Below are positions 6,323-13,102 of a stretch of DNA of 13,275 nt, piece after piece. Source of the stretch: Bog-473 sp036491435 (GTDB lineage: Bacteria; Actinomycetota; Acidimicrobiia; Acidimicrobiales; RAAP-2); assembly GCA_036491435.1 (NCBI GenBank), contig DASXBZ010000028.1, positions 1 to 13,275 of the forward strand, given 5' to 3'. Every line of letters starts with the position of its first letter. The first letter of the stretch is position 1. Made by a program: the position numbers and the translations under genes. The notes under the pieces are model-generated. The model worked only from the letters and a program-made list of their open reading frames with translations. It was not told where the DNA came from and did no database searches.

Positions 6323-7525
6323 TTGTCTACGCTCGCAGCGGTGGACTGGGTCGACCTGCTGATCATCGGACTGATACTGCTGGCGGCGGTCCACGGGCTC
6401 CGGCTGGGCGCGCTGATCCAGATCCTGACGTTCGGAGGGTTCTGGTTGGGCTTGTGGCTCGGCATCCTGGTCTGGACGCACCTGCTCAAGACGCCGCACG
6501 AAAGCGCCACCCGTGCGATCGTGGTCATCGCGCTGGTGATGGCCACAGCCTGCGGGCTCGGCTACCTCGGCCGGTTGATCGGCACCTACAGCAACGTCAG
6601 CCTGCGCCGTCACCATCTCGGCAATGTCGACGCCACGCTCGGGGTGGGTGTCGCCGTGGTGGCCGTGCTGCTCTCGGTGTGGCTCGTCGCAGCCGTCATC
6701 TCGTCGCCCAACAGCCGGTTCGCGTCGCTCGACGCGGCAGTGAACCGCTCCGACATCCTGCACTCGATCGACCGGATCTTGCCGCAGACGCCGTCGATCT
6801 TCAACGATCTACAGAACTTCCTCAACAACCAAGGGTTCCCGCAGGTGTTCTCGACCCTGACGCCGCCTTCGACGCCGAATGTCGCACCGCCGACGACCGC
6901 GCAGACGAGAGCCCTGAGCAACGCCGCCATCTTCTCCACCGTGAAAGTCCTCGGCACCGCGTGCACCAACGAACAGGAGGGGTCGGGCTTCGTCGTCGGA
7001 CCCGGATTGGTGGCCACGAACGCGCACGTCATCGCGGGGGAAGGCTCGGGAAACACGCAAGTGCTTGTCGGTGGCAACGCCTACGGCGCGACGCCCGTGT
7101 TCTTCGATCCGTCCTTCGACCTCGCGGTGCTGCGCACGAACGCACCGCTCGGACCCGTCCTGACCATCAGCTCGGCGCTGGTGCCGAACGGCACGCCCGC
7201 GGCGTTGTTGGGGTATCCGGAGGACGGCCCGCTCACGGTCAACCCGGCCGCCGTGACCGAGGAGGTCACGGCGATCGGCAAGGACATTTACAACAGCGGG
7301 TCCGTCACTCGCGGCGTCTATGCCCTGGCCGCGACCGTGCTGCCCGGCAACTCAGGCGGACCGCTGATGGGGCCGGGTGGGCAAGTCATCGGCGTCGTCT
7401 TCTCCCGCTCGACGGTGTATCCCAACGTGGGCTACGCCCTCACGTCGCCGGGTGTCCTTTCCCGCGTCCAGGCAGCCGAACAACACCATGCGGCCGTCAG
7501 CACCGGGGCCTGCATCTCGGGCTGA
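6323..7525 (+). CDS. MarP-like membrane serine protease (CvpA-type membrane domain plus trypsin-like domain)
   Basis: The protein has 400 residues. Four transmembrane segments (about 12-27, 33-52, 65-83, 108-127) form a CvpA/colicin V production-type domain. A trypsin-like protease domain outside the membrane follows, with His235 in TNAHVI, Asp266 in FDLAVL and Ser344 in GNSGGP. Cys214 and Cys397 frame the protease domain. In Mycobacterium tuberculosis MarP (Rv3671c), as I recall it, the triad is at 235/264/343 and a disulfide joins 214 and 395. The near-identical numbering supports orthology and the TTG start at 6323, which has GGGGGAA a few bases upstream; upstream GTGs at 6293 and 6296 lack an SD. 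MarP maintains cytoplasmic pH in acid by acting on peptidoglycan-processing proteins, so an envelope or acid-stress role is expected. It heads a run of four co-directional genes, 58 bp before GH15. Confidence 0.88.
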   Translation: MSTLAAVDWVDLLIIGLILLAAVHGLRLGALIQILTFGGFWLGLWLGILVWTHLLKTPHESATRAIVVIALVMATACGLGYLGRLIGTYSNVSLRRHHLGNVDATLGVGVAVVAVLLSVWLVAAVISSPNSRFASLDAAVNRSDILHSIDRILPQTPSIFNDLQNFLNNQGFPQVFSTLTPPSTPNVAPPTTAQTRALSNAAIFSTVKVLGTACTNEQEGSGFVVGPGLVATNAHVIAGEGSGNTQVLVGGNAYGATPVFFDPSFDLAVLRTNAPLGPVLTISSALVPNGTPAALLGYPEDGPLTVNPAAVTEEVTAIGKDIYNSGSVTRGVYALAATVLPGNSGGPLMGPGGQVIGVVFSRSTVYPNVGYALTSPGVLSRVQAAEQHHAAVSTGACISG

Positions 7526-7583
7526 GCGGGGTTTCCAGTCACACGACGTCCGAGCCGCGGCGCAATGCGGCAAGAATGAGGAC

Positions 7584-9497
7584 ATGGCGCAACGCATCGA
7601 GGATTACGCCGTCATCGGCGACCTCCATACCGCCGCCCTGGTTGGCCTGGACGGATCCATCGACTGGCTGTGCCTCCCCCACTTCGACTCACCGGCATGC
7701 TTCGCGCGTCTGCTCGGTCACAAGAACCACGGCTTCTGGCAGATTGCCCCGGTCGGAGCGCCCAACAGCATCCTCGCCACGCGCCGTTGGTACCGCCCGG
7801 ACTCGCTCGTCCTCGAGACAGAGTTCGACACGGCGACCGGCACCGTCCGCATCACCGACTGCATGCCCAAGCGTGAGGGCCACCCGCACCTGGTGCGCTC
7901 CATTGAAGGAGTGAGCGGCTCGGTCGACATGCGCATGGAGTTGGTCGTCCGTTTCGACTACGGCGACGTCGTCCCCTGGGTGACGACCCACGACGGCCTC
8001 ACCCGGCTCACCGCGGGGCCAGACTCCGTCGCGTTGTGGCACCGGGTCGACGCGCACGGCAAGGACCTGCGCACCGTGGCCGACTTCACGGTGACCGCGA
8101 ACCAGCGCTACCCGTTCACCCTGGTGTGGTACCCGTCGCACGAGGAGCCGCCGCCGCCGCTCGACAGCTGGTACGCCGTCCACCTGACCGAGGCCTATTG
8201 GACCGAATGGGCCCAGATGTGTTGTTACGTCGGCCCGTATCACGACGCCGTGATGCGCTCGCTCATCACCCTCAAGGCGCTTACCTACGAGCCGACCGGC
8301 GGCATCGTCGCCGCGGCTACGACGTCGCTGCCCGAGGCGCTCGGTGGCAACCGCAACTGGGACTACCGCTACTGCTGGCTGCGCGACGCAACACTCACAC
8401 TCGAAGCGCTGATGCGGGGCGGCTACTTCTCCGAGGCGATGGCGTGGCGCGACTGGCTCTTGCGCGCGGTGGCCGGGGACGTCTCGAAGTTGCAGATCAT
8501 GTACGGACCGGCCGGGGAGCGGCGGCTCGACGAGTGGGAGGCGTCGTGGCTGCCTGGGTACGAGAACTCCGCGCCGGTGCGGGTCGGCAACGCCGCCTCG
8601 GAGCAATACCAGCTCGATGTGTACGGCGAGGTCATGTCCGCGCTCTACTCGTCGGCACGCTCGCAGGGTGTGCACTCCGAGGCGGCCTGGGAGCTCCAGA
8701 AACAGCTGATCAAGTTCATCGAGAAGGGATGGACCCAACCCGACGACGGCATCTGGGAGGTGCGCGGGCCGCGGCGGCACTTCACACACTCCAAGGTCAT
8801 GGCGTGGGTCGCGGTGGACCGGGCCGTGCGGACGCTGGAGGAGTGGCCCGAGCTCAAGGGACCGCTCGAAGAATGGAAGACGCTGCGCAACGACATCTTC
8901 ACCGAGGCCTGCGAGAAGGGGTACAACCAGGACGTCGGGGCCTTCACCCAGTACTACGGATCGGACAAGCTCGACGCGAGCGTGCTCATGATCCCGCTGG
9001 TGGGCTTCTTGCCCGCCACCGACGAGCGGATGGTTTCGACGATCGAAGCCATCGAGAACAATCTGATGGATCACGGCTTCGTGCTCCGCTACCGAACCGA
9101 CGACGACGGATCGGTCGATGGGCTCACGGGACGCGAAGGGGCGTTCTTGGCCTGCTCGTTCTGGCTCGTCGACTGCCTCCATATGATCGGCCGCGAGGAC
9201 GATGCGGTCGAACTTTTCGAGCGCCTGCTCGCGTTGCGCAACGAGCTCGGTCTGCTGTCGGAGGAATACGACCCGTTGGCCGGACGTATGGTCGGCAACT
9301 TCCCGCAGGCTTTCTCGCATGTGTCCCTGATCAACTCGGCCTTCCGCCTCAGCGGGAACGATCCGCTGGCGACGGCGGCGGACGACGGCCGGGTGCTCAT
9401 GAACCAGTTCAACCCCACGTCGCCGGTGTTCCAACGCATGAGGCGCCTCGGGCGGGGGAAAGTCGCGGTGAAGAAGCGCGAAGGATCACCCCGCTGA
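7584..9497 (+). CDS. Glycoside hydrolase family 15 protein (trehalase or glucoamylase type)
   Basis: The protein has 637 residues and no signal peptide, so it acts in the cytoplasm. The N-terminus MAQRIEDYAVIGD with LVGLDGSIDWLCLP is the standard opening of actinobacterial GH15 proteins and fixes the ATG at 7584. An N-terminal beta-sandwich domain (about 1-240) precedes an (alpha/alpha)6 barrel (about 250-620). Family landmarks are GGNRNWDYRYCWLRDA, DGIWEVRG with the probable general acid Glu392, and LLSEEYDP with the probable base Glu560. Related mycobacterial enzymes hydrolyse trehalose to two glucoses with inversion; other members act on maltose or alpha-1,4 glucans, so the substrate is not settled by sequence. 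GAGGA sits only one base before the ATG, too close for a normal SD, while AAGAAT at -12 to -7 would fit a leaderless -10 box. The glucose dehydrogenase gene follows after 37 bp, consistent with glucose as product. Confidence 0.9.
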   Translation: MAQRIEDYAVIGDLHTAALVGLDGSIDWLCLPHFDSPACFARLLGHKNHGFWQIAPVGAPNSILATRRWYRPDSLVLETEFDTATGTVRITDCMPKREGHPHLVRSIEGVSGSVDMRMELVVRFDYGDVVPWVTTHDGLTRLTAGPDSVALWHRVDAHGKDLRTVADFTVTANQRYPFTLVWYPSHEEPPPPLDSWYAVHLTEAYWTEWAQMCCYVGPYHDAVMRSLITLKALTYEPTGGIVAAATTSLPEALGGNRNWDYRYCWLRDATLTLEALMRGGYFSEAMAWRDWLLRAVAGDVSKLQIMYGPAGERRLDEWEASWLPGYENSAPVRVGNAASEQYQLDVYGEVMSALYSSARSQGVHSEAAWELQKQLIKFIEKGWTQPDDGIWEVRGPRRHFTHSKVMAWVAVDRAVRTLEEWPELKGPLEEWKTLRNDIFTEACEKGYNQDVGAFTQYYGSDKLDASVLMIPLVGFLPATDERMVSTIEAIENNLMDHGFVLRYRTDDDGSVDGLTGREGAFLACSFWLVDCLHMIGREDDAVELFERLLALRNELGLLSEEYDPLAGRMVGNFPQAFSHVSLINSAFRLSGNDPLATAADDGRVLMNQFNPTSPVFQRMRRLGRGKVAVKKREGSPR

Positions 9498-9534
9498 GTG
9501 AGCTGCGCGAAGACCGCCTAAGAGGGACTGCCGC

Positions 9535-10584
9535 TTGAAGGCCTTGACCGTCGTCCCCATGCAGGCAGACAGTGGTGCCTTGACCGACATGCCCGAGCCG
9601 CCGGAGTCCGACGGCCCGGTACTGGTCGAGACCATCGCCATCGGTGTGTGCGGTACCGACATCGAGATCTGCTCGGGCGCGTACGGCTGGGCCCCCCGGG
9701 GCGAGCAGCGACTCGTTCTCGGCCATGAGTCGCTCGGGCGCGTCCTCGAAGCGCCGGCCGGCGGCGACCTCGCCGAGGGCGACCTGGTCGTGGGCATTGT
9801 TCGCCGTCCCGATCCCGTGCCCTGCTCCAATTGCGCGGTCCTCGAGTGGGACTTCTGCCGCAACGGGCAATACACCGAGCGCGGGATCAAGGAGCACCAC
9901 GGCTACTGCTCCGAGCGCTACCGCAACACCGCGGACTTCACGATCAAGGTGGATCAGAGCCTCGGCCTCCTCGGCGTGTTGCTCGAGCCGACCAGCGTGG
10001 TCGCCAAGGCGTGGGAGCAGGCGGACCGGGCGGGGGCCCGTGCCCACTGGGAGCCCAAGACGGCGCTCGTGACCGGTGCCGGACCGATCGGACTGCTCGC
10101 TGCGCTGATCGGCGTGCAGCGCGGGCTCGACGTGCACGTGTTGGACCAGGTGACGAGCGGCCGCAAACCGGACCTCGTGCACGACCTCGGAGCCACGTAC
10201 CACACTGGCAAGGTGGCCGACGCGGTGGCGGCGCCCGACATCATCATCGAGTGCACCGGGGTGCCGGTGCTGGTGTTCGATGCCATGTCGAATGTCGGGC
10301 CGGGCGGTGTCGTCGTGCTGACGGGCGTCTCCTCGGGCGGTCACACCATCGACGTCGACGAGGGCATGCTCAACCGATCGATGGTGCTCGAGAACGTGGC
10401 CGTCCTCGGCTCGGTCAACGCGAACCGTCGTCACTACGAGGCCGCCGCGGACGCTTTGGCCAAGGCCGATCGTTCTTGGCTCGAGCGCTTGGTCACGCGG
10501 CGCGTGCCGCTCGAGCAGTGGCGCGAAGCCCTGACCCGCGCGCCCGACGACGTGAAAGTGGTGATCGAGGTCAGCGCGCCGTGA
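9535..10584 (+). CDS. Glucose 1-dehydrogenase-like zinc alcohol dehydrogenase (MDR family)
   Basis: The protein has 349 residues, a normal length for archaeal-type glucose dehydrogenases, which oxidise D-glucose to gluconolactone with NAD(P)+. Catalytic zinc ligands are visible as Cys39 (GVCGTD), His64-Glu65 (LGHESLG) and Glu151 (LLEPTSVV), the same C/H/E/E arrangement used by this subfamily rather than the C/H/C of ordinary alcohol dehydrogenases. Cys97, Cys100 and Cys108 lie in the structural-zinc lobe. The dinucleotide-binding loop is GAGPIG (181-186). The TTG start at 9535 has GAGGGA seven bases upstream. It sits 37 bp after the GH15 gene and 25 bp before the MBL gene, pointing to co-transcription. 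Substrate could also be galactose or another aldose; glucose is favoured by family and context. Confidence 0.85.
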   Translation: MKALTVVPMQADSGALTDMPEPPESDGPVLVETIAIGVCGTDIEICSGAYGWAPRGEQRLVLGHESLGRVLEAPAGGDLAEGDLVVGIVRRPDPVPCSNCAVLEWDFCRNGQYTERGIKEHHGYCSERYRNTADFTIKVDQSLGLLGVLLEPTSVVAKAWEQADRAGARAHWEPKTALVTGAGPIGLLAALIGVQRGLDVHVLDQVTSGRKPDLVHDLGATYHTGKVADAVAAPDIIIECTGVPVLVFDAMSNVGPGGVVVLTGVSSGGHTIDVDEGMLNRSMVLENVAVLGSVNANRRHYEAAADALAKADRSWLERLVTRRVPLEQWREALTRAPDDVKVVIEVSAP

Positions 10585-10609
10585 GGTGCTGCCCCTGGAA
10601 GGGACCGTC

Positions 10610-11629
10610 GTGAGCGGGTCGCATTCGCACGGCGGCGGCCGCCACCGCCACGCCGATGCCGGCCTGCACGTCCACGATCCCGAAAGCGGCGAGGCGATCC
10701 CCGCGGTCCCCCCGCCCCGACGGATCGCCGACGGCGTGCTCGAGATCGACACGATGCTCGGCGGCTGGGAGCGGGTGACGGCGGGCTACCTGATCGAGGG
10801 CTCGGCACCGGTGTTGATCGAGACCGGCAGCCAGACCTCGGTCCCGGTGCTCCTGGCCGCGCTCGCCCAGATCGGGGTCGGGCCGGCGGAGCTGGCGGGC
10901 GTTGCGGTCACCCACATCCATCTCGACCACGCGGGCGGGGTCGGGAACGTCGCAAAGGCGTTCCCGTCCGCCACGGTCTACGTCCACGAGAAAGGGGCGC
11001 GACACCTGGCCGATCCGACCCGACTGATCGATTCGGCGGCCCGCGTCTACGGGCCATTGCTCGATTCGCTCTACGGGCGGCTCGACCCCACGCCCGCCGA
11101 GCGGCTCCACGTGCTCGAGGACGAGGAAGTGATCGAGGTCAGCCCCGATCGCACCCTGGTCGCGGTGGACTCCCCGGGCCACGCCAAGCACCACGTCGGA
11201 TTGCACGACTCACTGAGCGGGGTGCTCTTCGCGGGTGATGCCGTCGGTGTGAAGCTGCCCGACGGGGGTGTGTTGCGGCCCTCCACCCCGCCGCCGGACT
11301 TCGACCTCGACCAGGCCATCACGTCGCTCGGCAAATTTGCCGCCCGCCGCCCTTCGGGCATCGCACTGGCGCACTACGGGTTGTTGGAGCAGCCCGACGA
11401 ATTGCTCGGTGAGGCGGAAGAGACCTTGCGCCAGTGGGCGGAGACGGCCGAGACGGCCTACCGCGAGGGCACGGACATCGCCGACGCGCTGTCTGCTCGC
11501 TTCGACCCGCTTCTCGGCGACATCGACGCGGCCCACAAGGAGAAGTTGGACATCATGAACGGGGTCCACTCGAACGCCGCGGGCTTCCGTCGCTGGCTTG
11601 AAGGACGCGACAAGGCGCCGTCGAGCTGA
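10610..11629 (+). CDS. Metallo-beta-lactamase-fold hydrolase with His-rich N-terminus
   Basis: The protein has 339 residues. Dinuclear metal ligands are complete: H102-x-H104-x-D106-H107 (THIHLDHAGG), His191 (SPGHAKHH), Asp210 (AGDAVGV) and His255 (LAHYG). This is a general MBL hydrolase related to glyoxalase II and lactonase groups, not a beta-lactamase by context. Residues 1-22 hold six histidines arranged as three HxH pairs (5/7, 12/14, 20/22), absent from the core fold and suited to metal loading or buffering. The C-terminal region (about 260-339) is helical and charged. GTG at 10610 is preferred because GGAAGGGA lies five bases upstream; GTG at 10586 is in frame but lacks an SD. As the last gene after GH15 and glucose dehydrogenase it might hydrolyse gluconolactone, but the sequence alone does not prove a substrate. 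Confidence 0.83.
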   Translation: MSGSHSHGGGRHRHADAGLHVHDPESGEAIPAVPPPRRIADGVLEIDTMLGGWERVTAGYLIEGSAPVLIETGSQTSVPVLLAALAQIGVGPAELAGVAVTHIHLDHAGGVGNVAKAFPSATVYVHEKGARHLADPTRLIDSAARVYGPLLDSLYGRLDPTPAERLHVLEDEEVIEVSPDRTLVAVDSPGHAKHHVGLHDSLSGVLFAGDAVGVKLPDGGVLRPSTPPPDFDLDQAITSLGKFAARRPSGIALAHYGLLEQPDELLGEAEETLRQWAETAETAYREGTDIADALSARFDPLLGDIDAAHKEKLDIMNGVHSNAAGFRRWLEGRDKAPSS

Positions 11630-11667
11630 CGCATTCGCGGCCGTCGCGCAGCGAGGATCCGCGTCAG
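11626..11667. terminator. Candidate bidirectional terminator between convergent genes
   Basis: CTGACGC (11626-11632) and GCGTCAG (11661-11667) are perfect complements and contain the stop codons of both convergent genes (TGA of the MBL gene, TCA/TGA of the SHOCT-like gene). Inside the loop is a second perfect hairpin, TCGC-GCA-GCGA (11644-11654). No U-tract is present on either side. The symmetric placement suits termination from both directions. Confidence 0.4.
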
Positions 11668-11936
11668 ACGACGAGCTTGGCCCGCAGCTCCTCTTGGCGT
11701 AGCTCGAAGTCGTCCAGGGAGATGCGGCCCTCGGCCAGGTCTTCGTGCAGTGCGGCCAGCTGCTCGAGCAGCTGCGTCTGGTCGACCTGGTCGGCCGACG
11801 GCGCGGTGGCCCGCTCCTCGGCCGCTGCGACTTTGTCCTCCTTGCGCGCCATGCGGTCGTCCATCTTCGCCTTGGCCCTTTCCTTCTTGGCCTGGTCGCG
11901 CTGCAATTTTCCGAATGTCGAACGTGCGCGTGCCAC
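11664..11936 (-). CDS. Small charged protein with SHOCT-like C-terminus
   Basis: The protein has 90 residues. Residues 10-45 are rich in Lys, Arg, Glu and Ala and are probably helical or coiled-coil. Residues about 55-88 (LLEQLAALHEDLAEGRISLDD and onward to EELRAKL) match the pattern of SHOCT domains, short modules of two helices joined by a turn with Gly-x-Ile-x-x-x-(E/D)-Phe. The start is GTG at 11936, supported by a strong SD, AAAGGAG, six bases upstream. SHOCT modules are thought to mediate oligomerisation or localisation; no function is assigned. It lies downstream of tRNA-Ser(CGA) on the same strand but is separated by two hairpins, so it may have its own promoter. Confidence 0.8.
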   Translation of the reverse strand: MARARSTFGKLQRDQAKKERAKAKMDDRMARKEDKVAAAEERATAPSADQVDQTQLLEQLAALHEDLAEGRISLDDFELRQEELRAKLVV

Positions 11937-11967
11937 GGTTCACTCCTTTCCGGCCGCCGGGGGGACG

Positions 11968-11985
11968 GCCGTGTACTGACACGGC
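11968..11985 (-). terminator. Hairpin between tRNA-Ser(CGA) and the SHOCT-like gene
   Basis: GCCGTGT (11968-11974) and ACACGGC (11979-11985) form a perfect 7-bp stem with an ACTG-type tetraloop. On the minus strand it is downstream of tRNA-Ser(CGA) and about 20 nt upstream of the SD of the SHOCT-like gene. It could terminate tRNA transcripts or fold in the leader of the small gene. Confidence 0.35.
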
Positions 11986-12009
11986 AAGGCAACGCCTCGC
12001 CGCTGTTCT

Positions 12010-12031
12010 CGCCGCATTCGCCTGTGCGGCG
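12010..12031 (-). terminator. Probable terminator of the tadA / tRNA-Ser(CGA) transcript
   Basis: CGCCGCA (12010-12016) and TGCGGCG (12025-12031) form a perfect 7-bp stem with an 8-nt loop, starting about 18 nt after the tRNA 3' end on the minus strand. There is no U-tract, as for other hairpins in this window. Confidence 0.4.
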
Positions 12032-12049
12032 GGCCCATGCGGACCCGAG

Positions 12050-12135
12050 CGGAGGAGGTGGGATTTGAACCCACGGTGCCCATGAGGCACAACGGTTTTC
12101 GAGACCGTCCGATTCGGCCGCTCTCGCACTCCTCC
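12050..12135 (-). tRNA. tRNA-Ser (anticodon CGA)
   Basis: The 86-nt sequence folds as a class II tRNA on the minus strand. The acceptor stem GGAGGAG pairs with CTCCTCC, followed by discriminator G, the serine identity base. The anticodon stem ACGGT/ACCGT encloses loop CTCGAAA, giving anticodon CGA (12099-12101, codon UCG). A long variable arm (GTGCC/GGCAC) and T-arm GTGGG-TTCAAAT-CCCAC confirm serine. CCA is not encoded. The gene begins 11 nt after the tadA stop codon, so both are probably on one transcript. Confidence 0.96.
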
Positions 12136-12146
12136 GGGCGGAGATC

Positions 12147-12638
12147 CTAGCGGCTCTGACCTGCTTCAAAGGAGTCGGTGGACGCTCGATCGTTGCGCCG
12201 GTCGGCAAAAAACGAGGTCAGCAGTGCGCCACATGCCTCGGCGCGTACACCACTTGTGACGGCGATCTCGTGGTTGAGGCGCGGGTCGGCACAGAGGTTG
12301 TACAGGCTCCCGCAGGCACCCGCTTTGGGGTCGGGCGCGCCATAGACGAGGCGGCCCACGCGGGCGGCGACCAGGGCGCCCGCGCACATCGGACAGGGCT
12401 CGAGCGTGACGACGACCGTCGCATCACGAAGACGCCAGCCCCCGAGTGCCGCCGCCGCCTCGCGCACCGCGAGCAGCTCGGCGTGGGCGGTGGGGTCGTT
12501 GGCGCGCTCGCGTTCGTTGTGGCGCCGGGAGACCACTTGCCCGTCGACCAAGCACACGGCCCCGACGGGTACCTCACCTTCGGCCGCCGCGGCCCGCGCC
12601 TCGGCCAGGGCGATCTCCATGGCGTCGTCGTCGCTCAT
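12147..12638 (-). CDS. tadA: tRNA-specific adenosine deaminase TadA
   Basis: The protein has 163 residues, typical for bacterial TadA. It deaminates the wobble adenosine 34 of tRNA-Arg(ACG) to inosine so that one tRNA reads CGU, CGC and CGA. Zinc and catalytic motifs are intact: His52-Ala-Glu54 (TAHAEL) and Cys82-x-x-Cys85 (EPCPMC). The N-terminal EVPVGAV and the C-terminal YNLCADPRLNH also match TadA rather than cytidine or guanine deaminases. The ATG at 12638 is used; no good SD precedes it, and an ATG at 12620 is a less likely alternative because it would remove the first helix. It lies between two serine tRNA genes on the same strand, 11 nt before tRNA-Ser(CGA). Confidence 0.92.
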   Translation of the reverse strand: MSDDDAMEIALAEARAAAAEGEVPVGAVCLVDGQVVSRRHNERERANDPTAHAELLAVREAAAALGGWRLRDATVVVTLEPCPMCAGALVAARVGRLVYGAPDPKAGACGSLYNLCADPRLNHEIAVTSGVRAEACGALLTSFFADRRNDRASTDSFEAGQSR

Positions 12639-12742
12639 GGGTGCGGAGGGCTCGGAGGTGGCGATGGGCCAAGTATGGGAGTGCTCACCCGGCCGGCGAA
12701 AGTCGGCACCGGCTTCCGCAGGCCCGATGACCTGGCTTTTCG

Positions 12743-12758
12743 GATGTCGCGTGACATC
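12743..12758 (-). terminator. Hairpin downstream of tRNA-Ser(GGA)
   Basis: GATGTC (12743-12748) and GACATC (12753-12758) form a perfect 6-bp stem with a 4-nt loop. It lies 37 nt after the tRNA-Ser(GGA) 3' end on the minus strand and about 105 nt before the tadA start. Termination of the tRNA transcript is plausible, but no U-tract follows. Confidence 0.35.
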
Positions 12759-12795
12759 GGAGACCGGGGGCCTCGGGTCCGGCGAGCCGGGAGAG

Positions 12796-12880
12796 CGGAG
12801 GAGGTGGGATTTGAACCCACGGTTGGTTGCCCAACACACGATTTCCAGTCGTGCCGATTCGGCCGCTCTCGCACTCCTCC
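12796..12880 (-). tRNA. tRNA-Ser (anticodon GGA)
   Basis: The 85-nt sequence on the minus strand folds as a class II tRNA. Its acceptor stem (GGAGGAG/CTCCTCC), discriminator G, D-arm and T-arm are the same as in the tRNA-Ser(CGA) gene about 660 bp away. The anticodon stem CACGA/TCGTG encloses CTGGAAA, giving anticodon GGA (12844-12846, codons UCC and UCU). The variable arm is GTTGG-GCAA-CCAAC. CCA is not encoded. The two genes look like an ancient duplication that kept the serine identity elements and changed anticodon and variable arm. Confidence 0.96.
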
Positions 12881-13011
12881 GTGCTTGCAGCGGGTCAGGC
12901 TAACGGCACCCGAGGTCCTCCCCGGAGACGTCCTGTTCACAGGCTCAAGTTCGGCGCGGTTCGGCCCGGGAAAATCGCTCTACCTCGGCCTTTGCCATCC
13001 GGGCCCAGGTG

Positions 13012-13080
13012 AGAAGTTAACGCTCGTGTCACCGAGAGGTTTCTTTACGTTCATCTTTGTGTAACCTTTAGGAAACTCTT
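13012..13080 (+). promoter_or_regulatory. AT-richer leader region before the stress-protein gene
   Basis: This stretch is clearly richer in A and T than the rest of the window and lies just before the plus-strand gene at 13103. It contains TTTAC (13044-13048), GTGTAACC (13059-13066) and a spaced GTTTC (13039-13043) / GAAAC (13072-13076) inverted pair. I could not fit a convincing -35/-10 pair with 16-18 bp spacing. A promoter or operator is expected here, but its exact position is not determined. Confidence 0.3.
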
Positions 13081-13102
13081 GGCGAGGAGCGAGGTGGGTG
13101 AG

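Noticed and set aside
6278..6763. Upstream extension of the propeller lipoprotein frame
   Set aside because: It overlaps the membrane domain of the protease gene on the other strand and would place the lipobox far inside the protein.
7689..9434. 581-codon minus-strand frame opposite GH15
   Set aside because: GH15 is unambiguous on the plus strand; the antisense product has no domain and an Arg/Val/His-rich shadow composition.
11458..12129. 223-codon minus-strand frame running through a tRNA and the small SHOCT-like gene
   Set aside because: It begins inside tRNA-Ser(CGA), and the SHOCT-like frame has the better SD and a recognisable domain.
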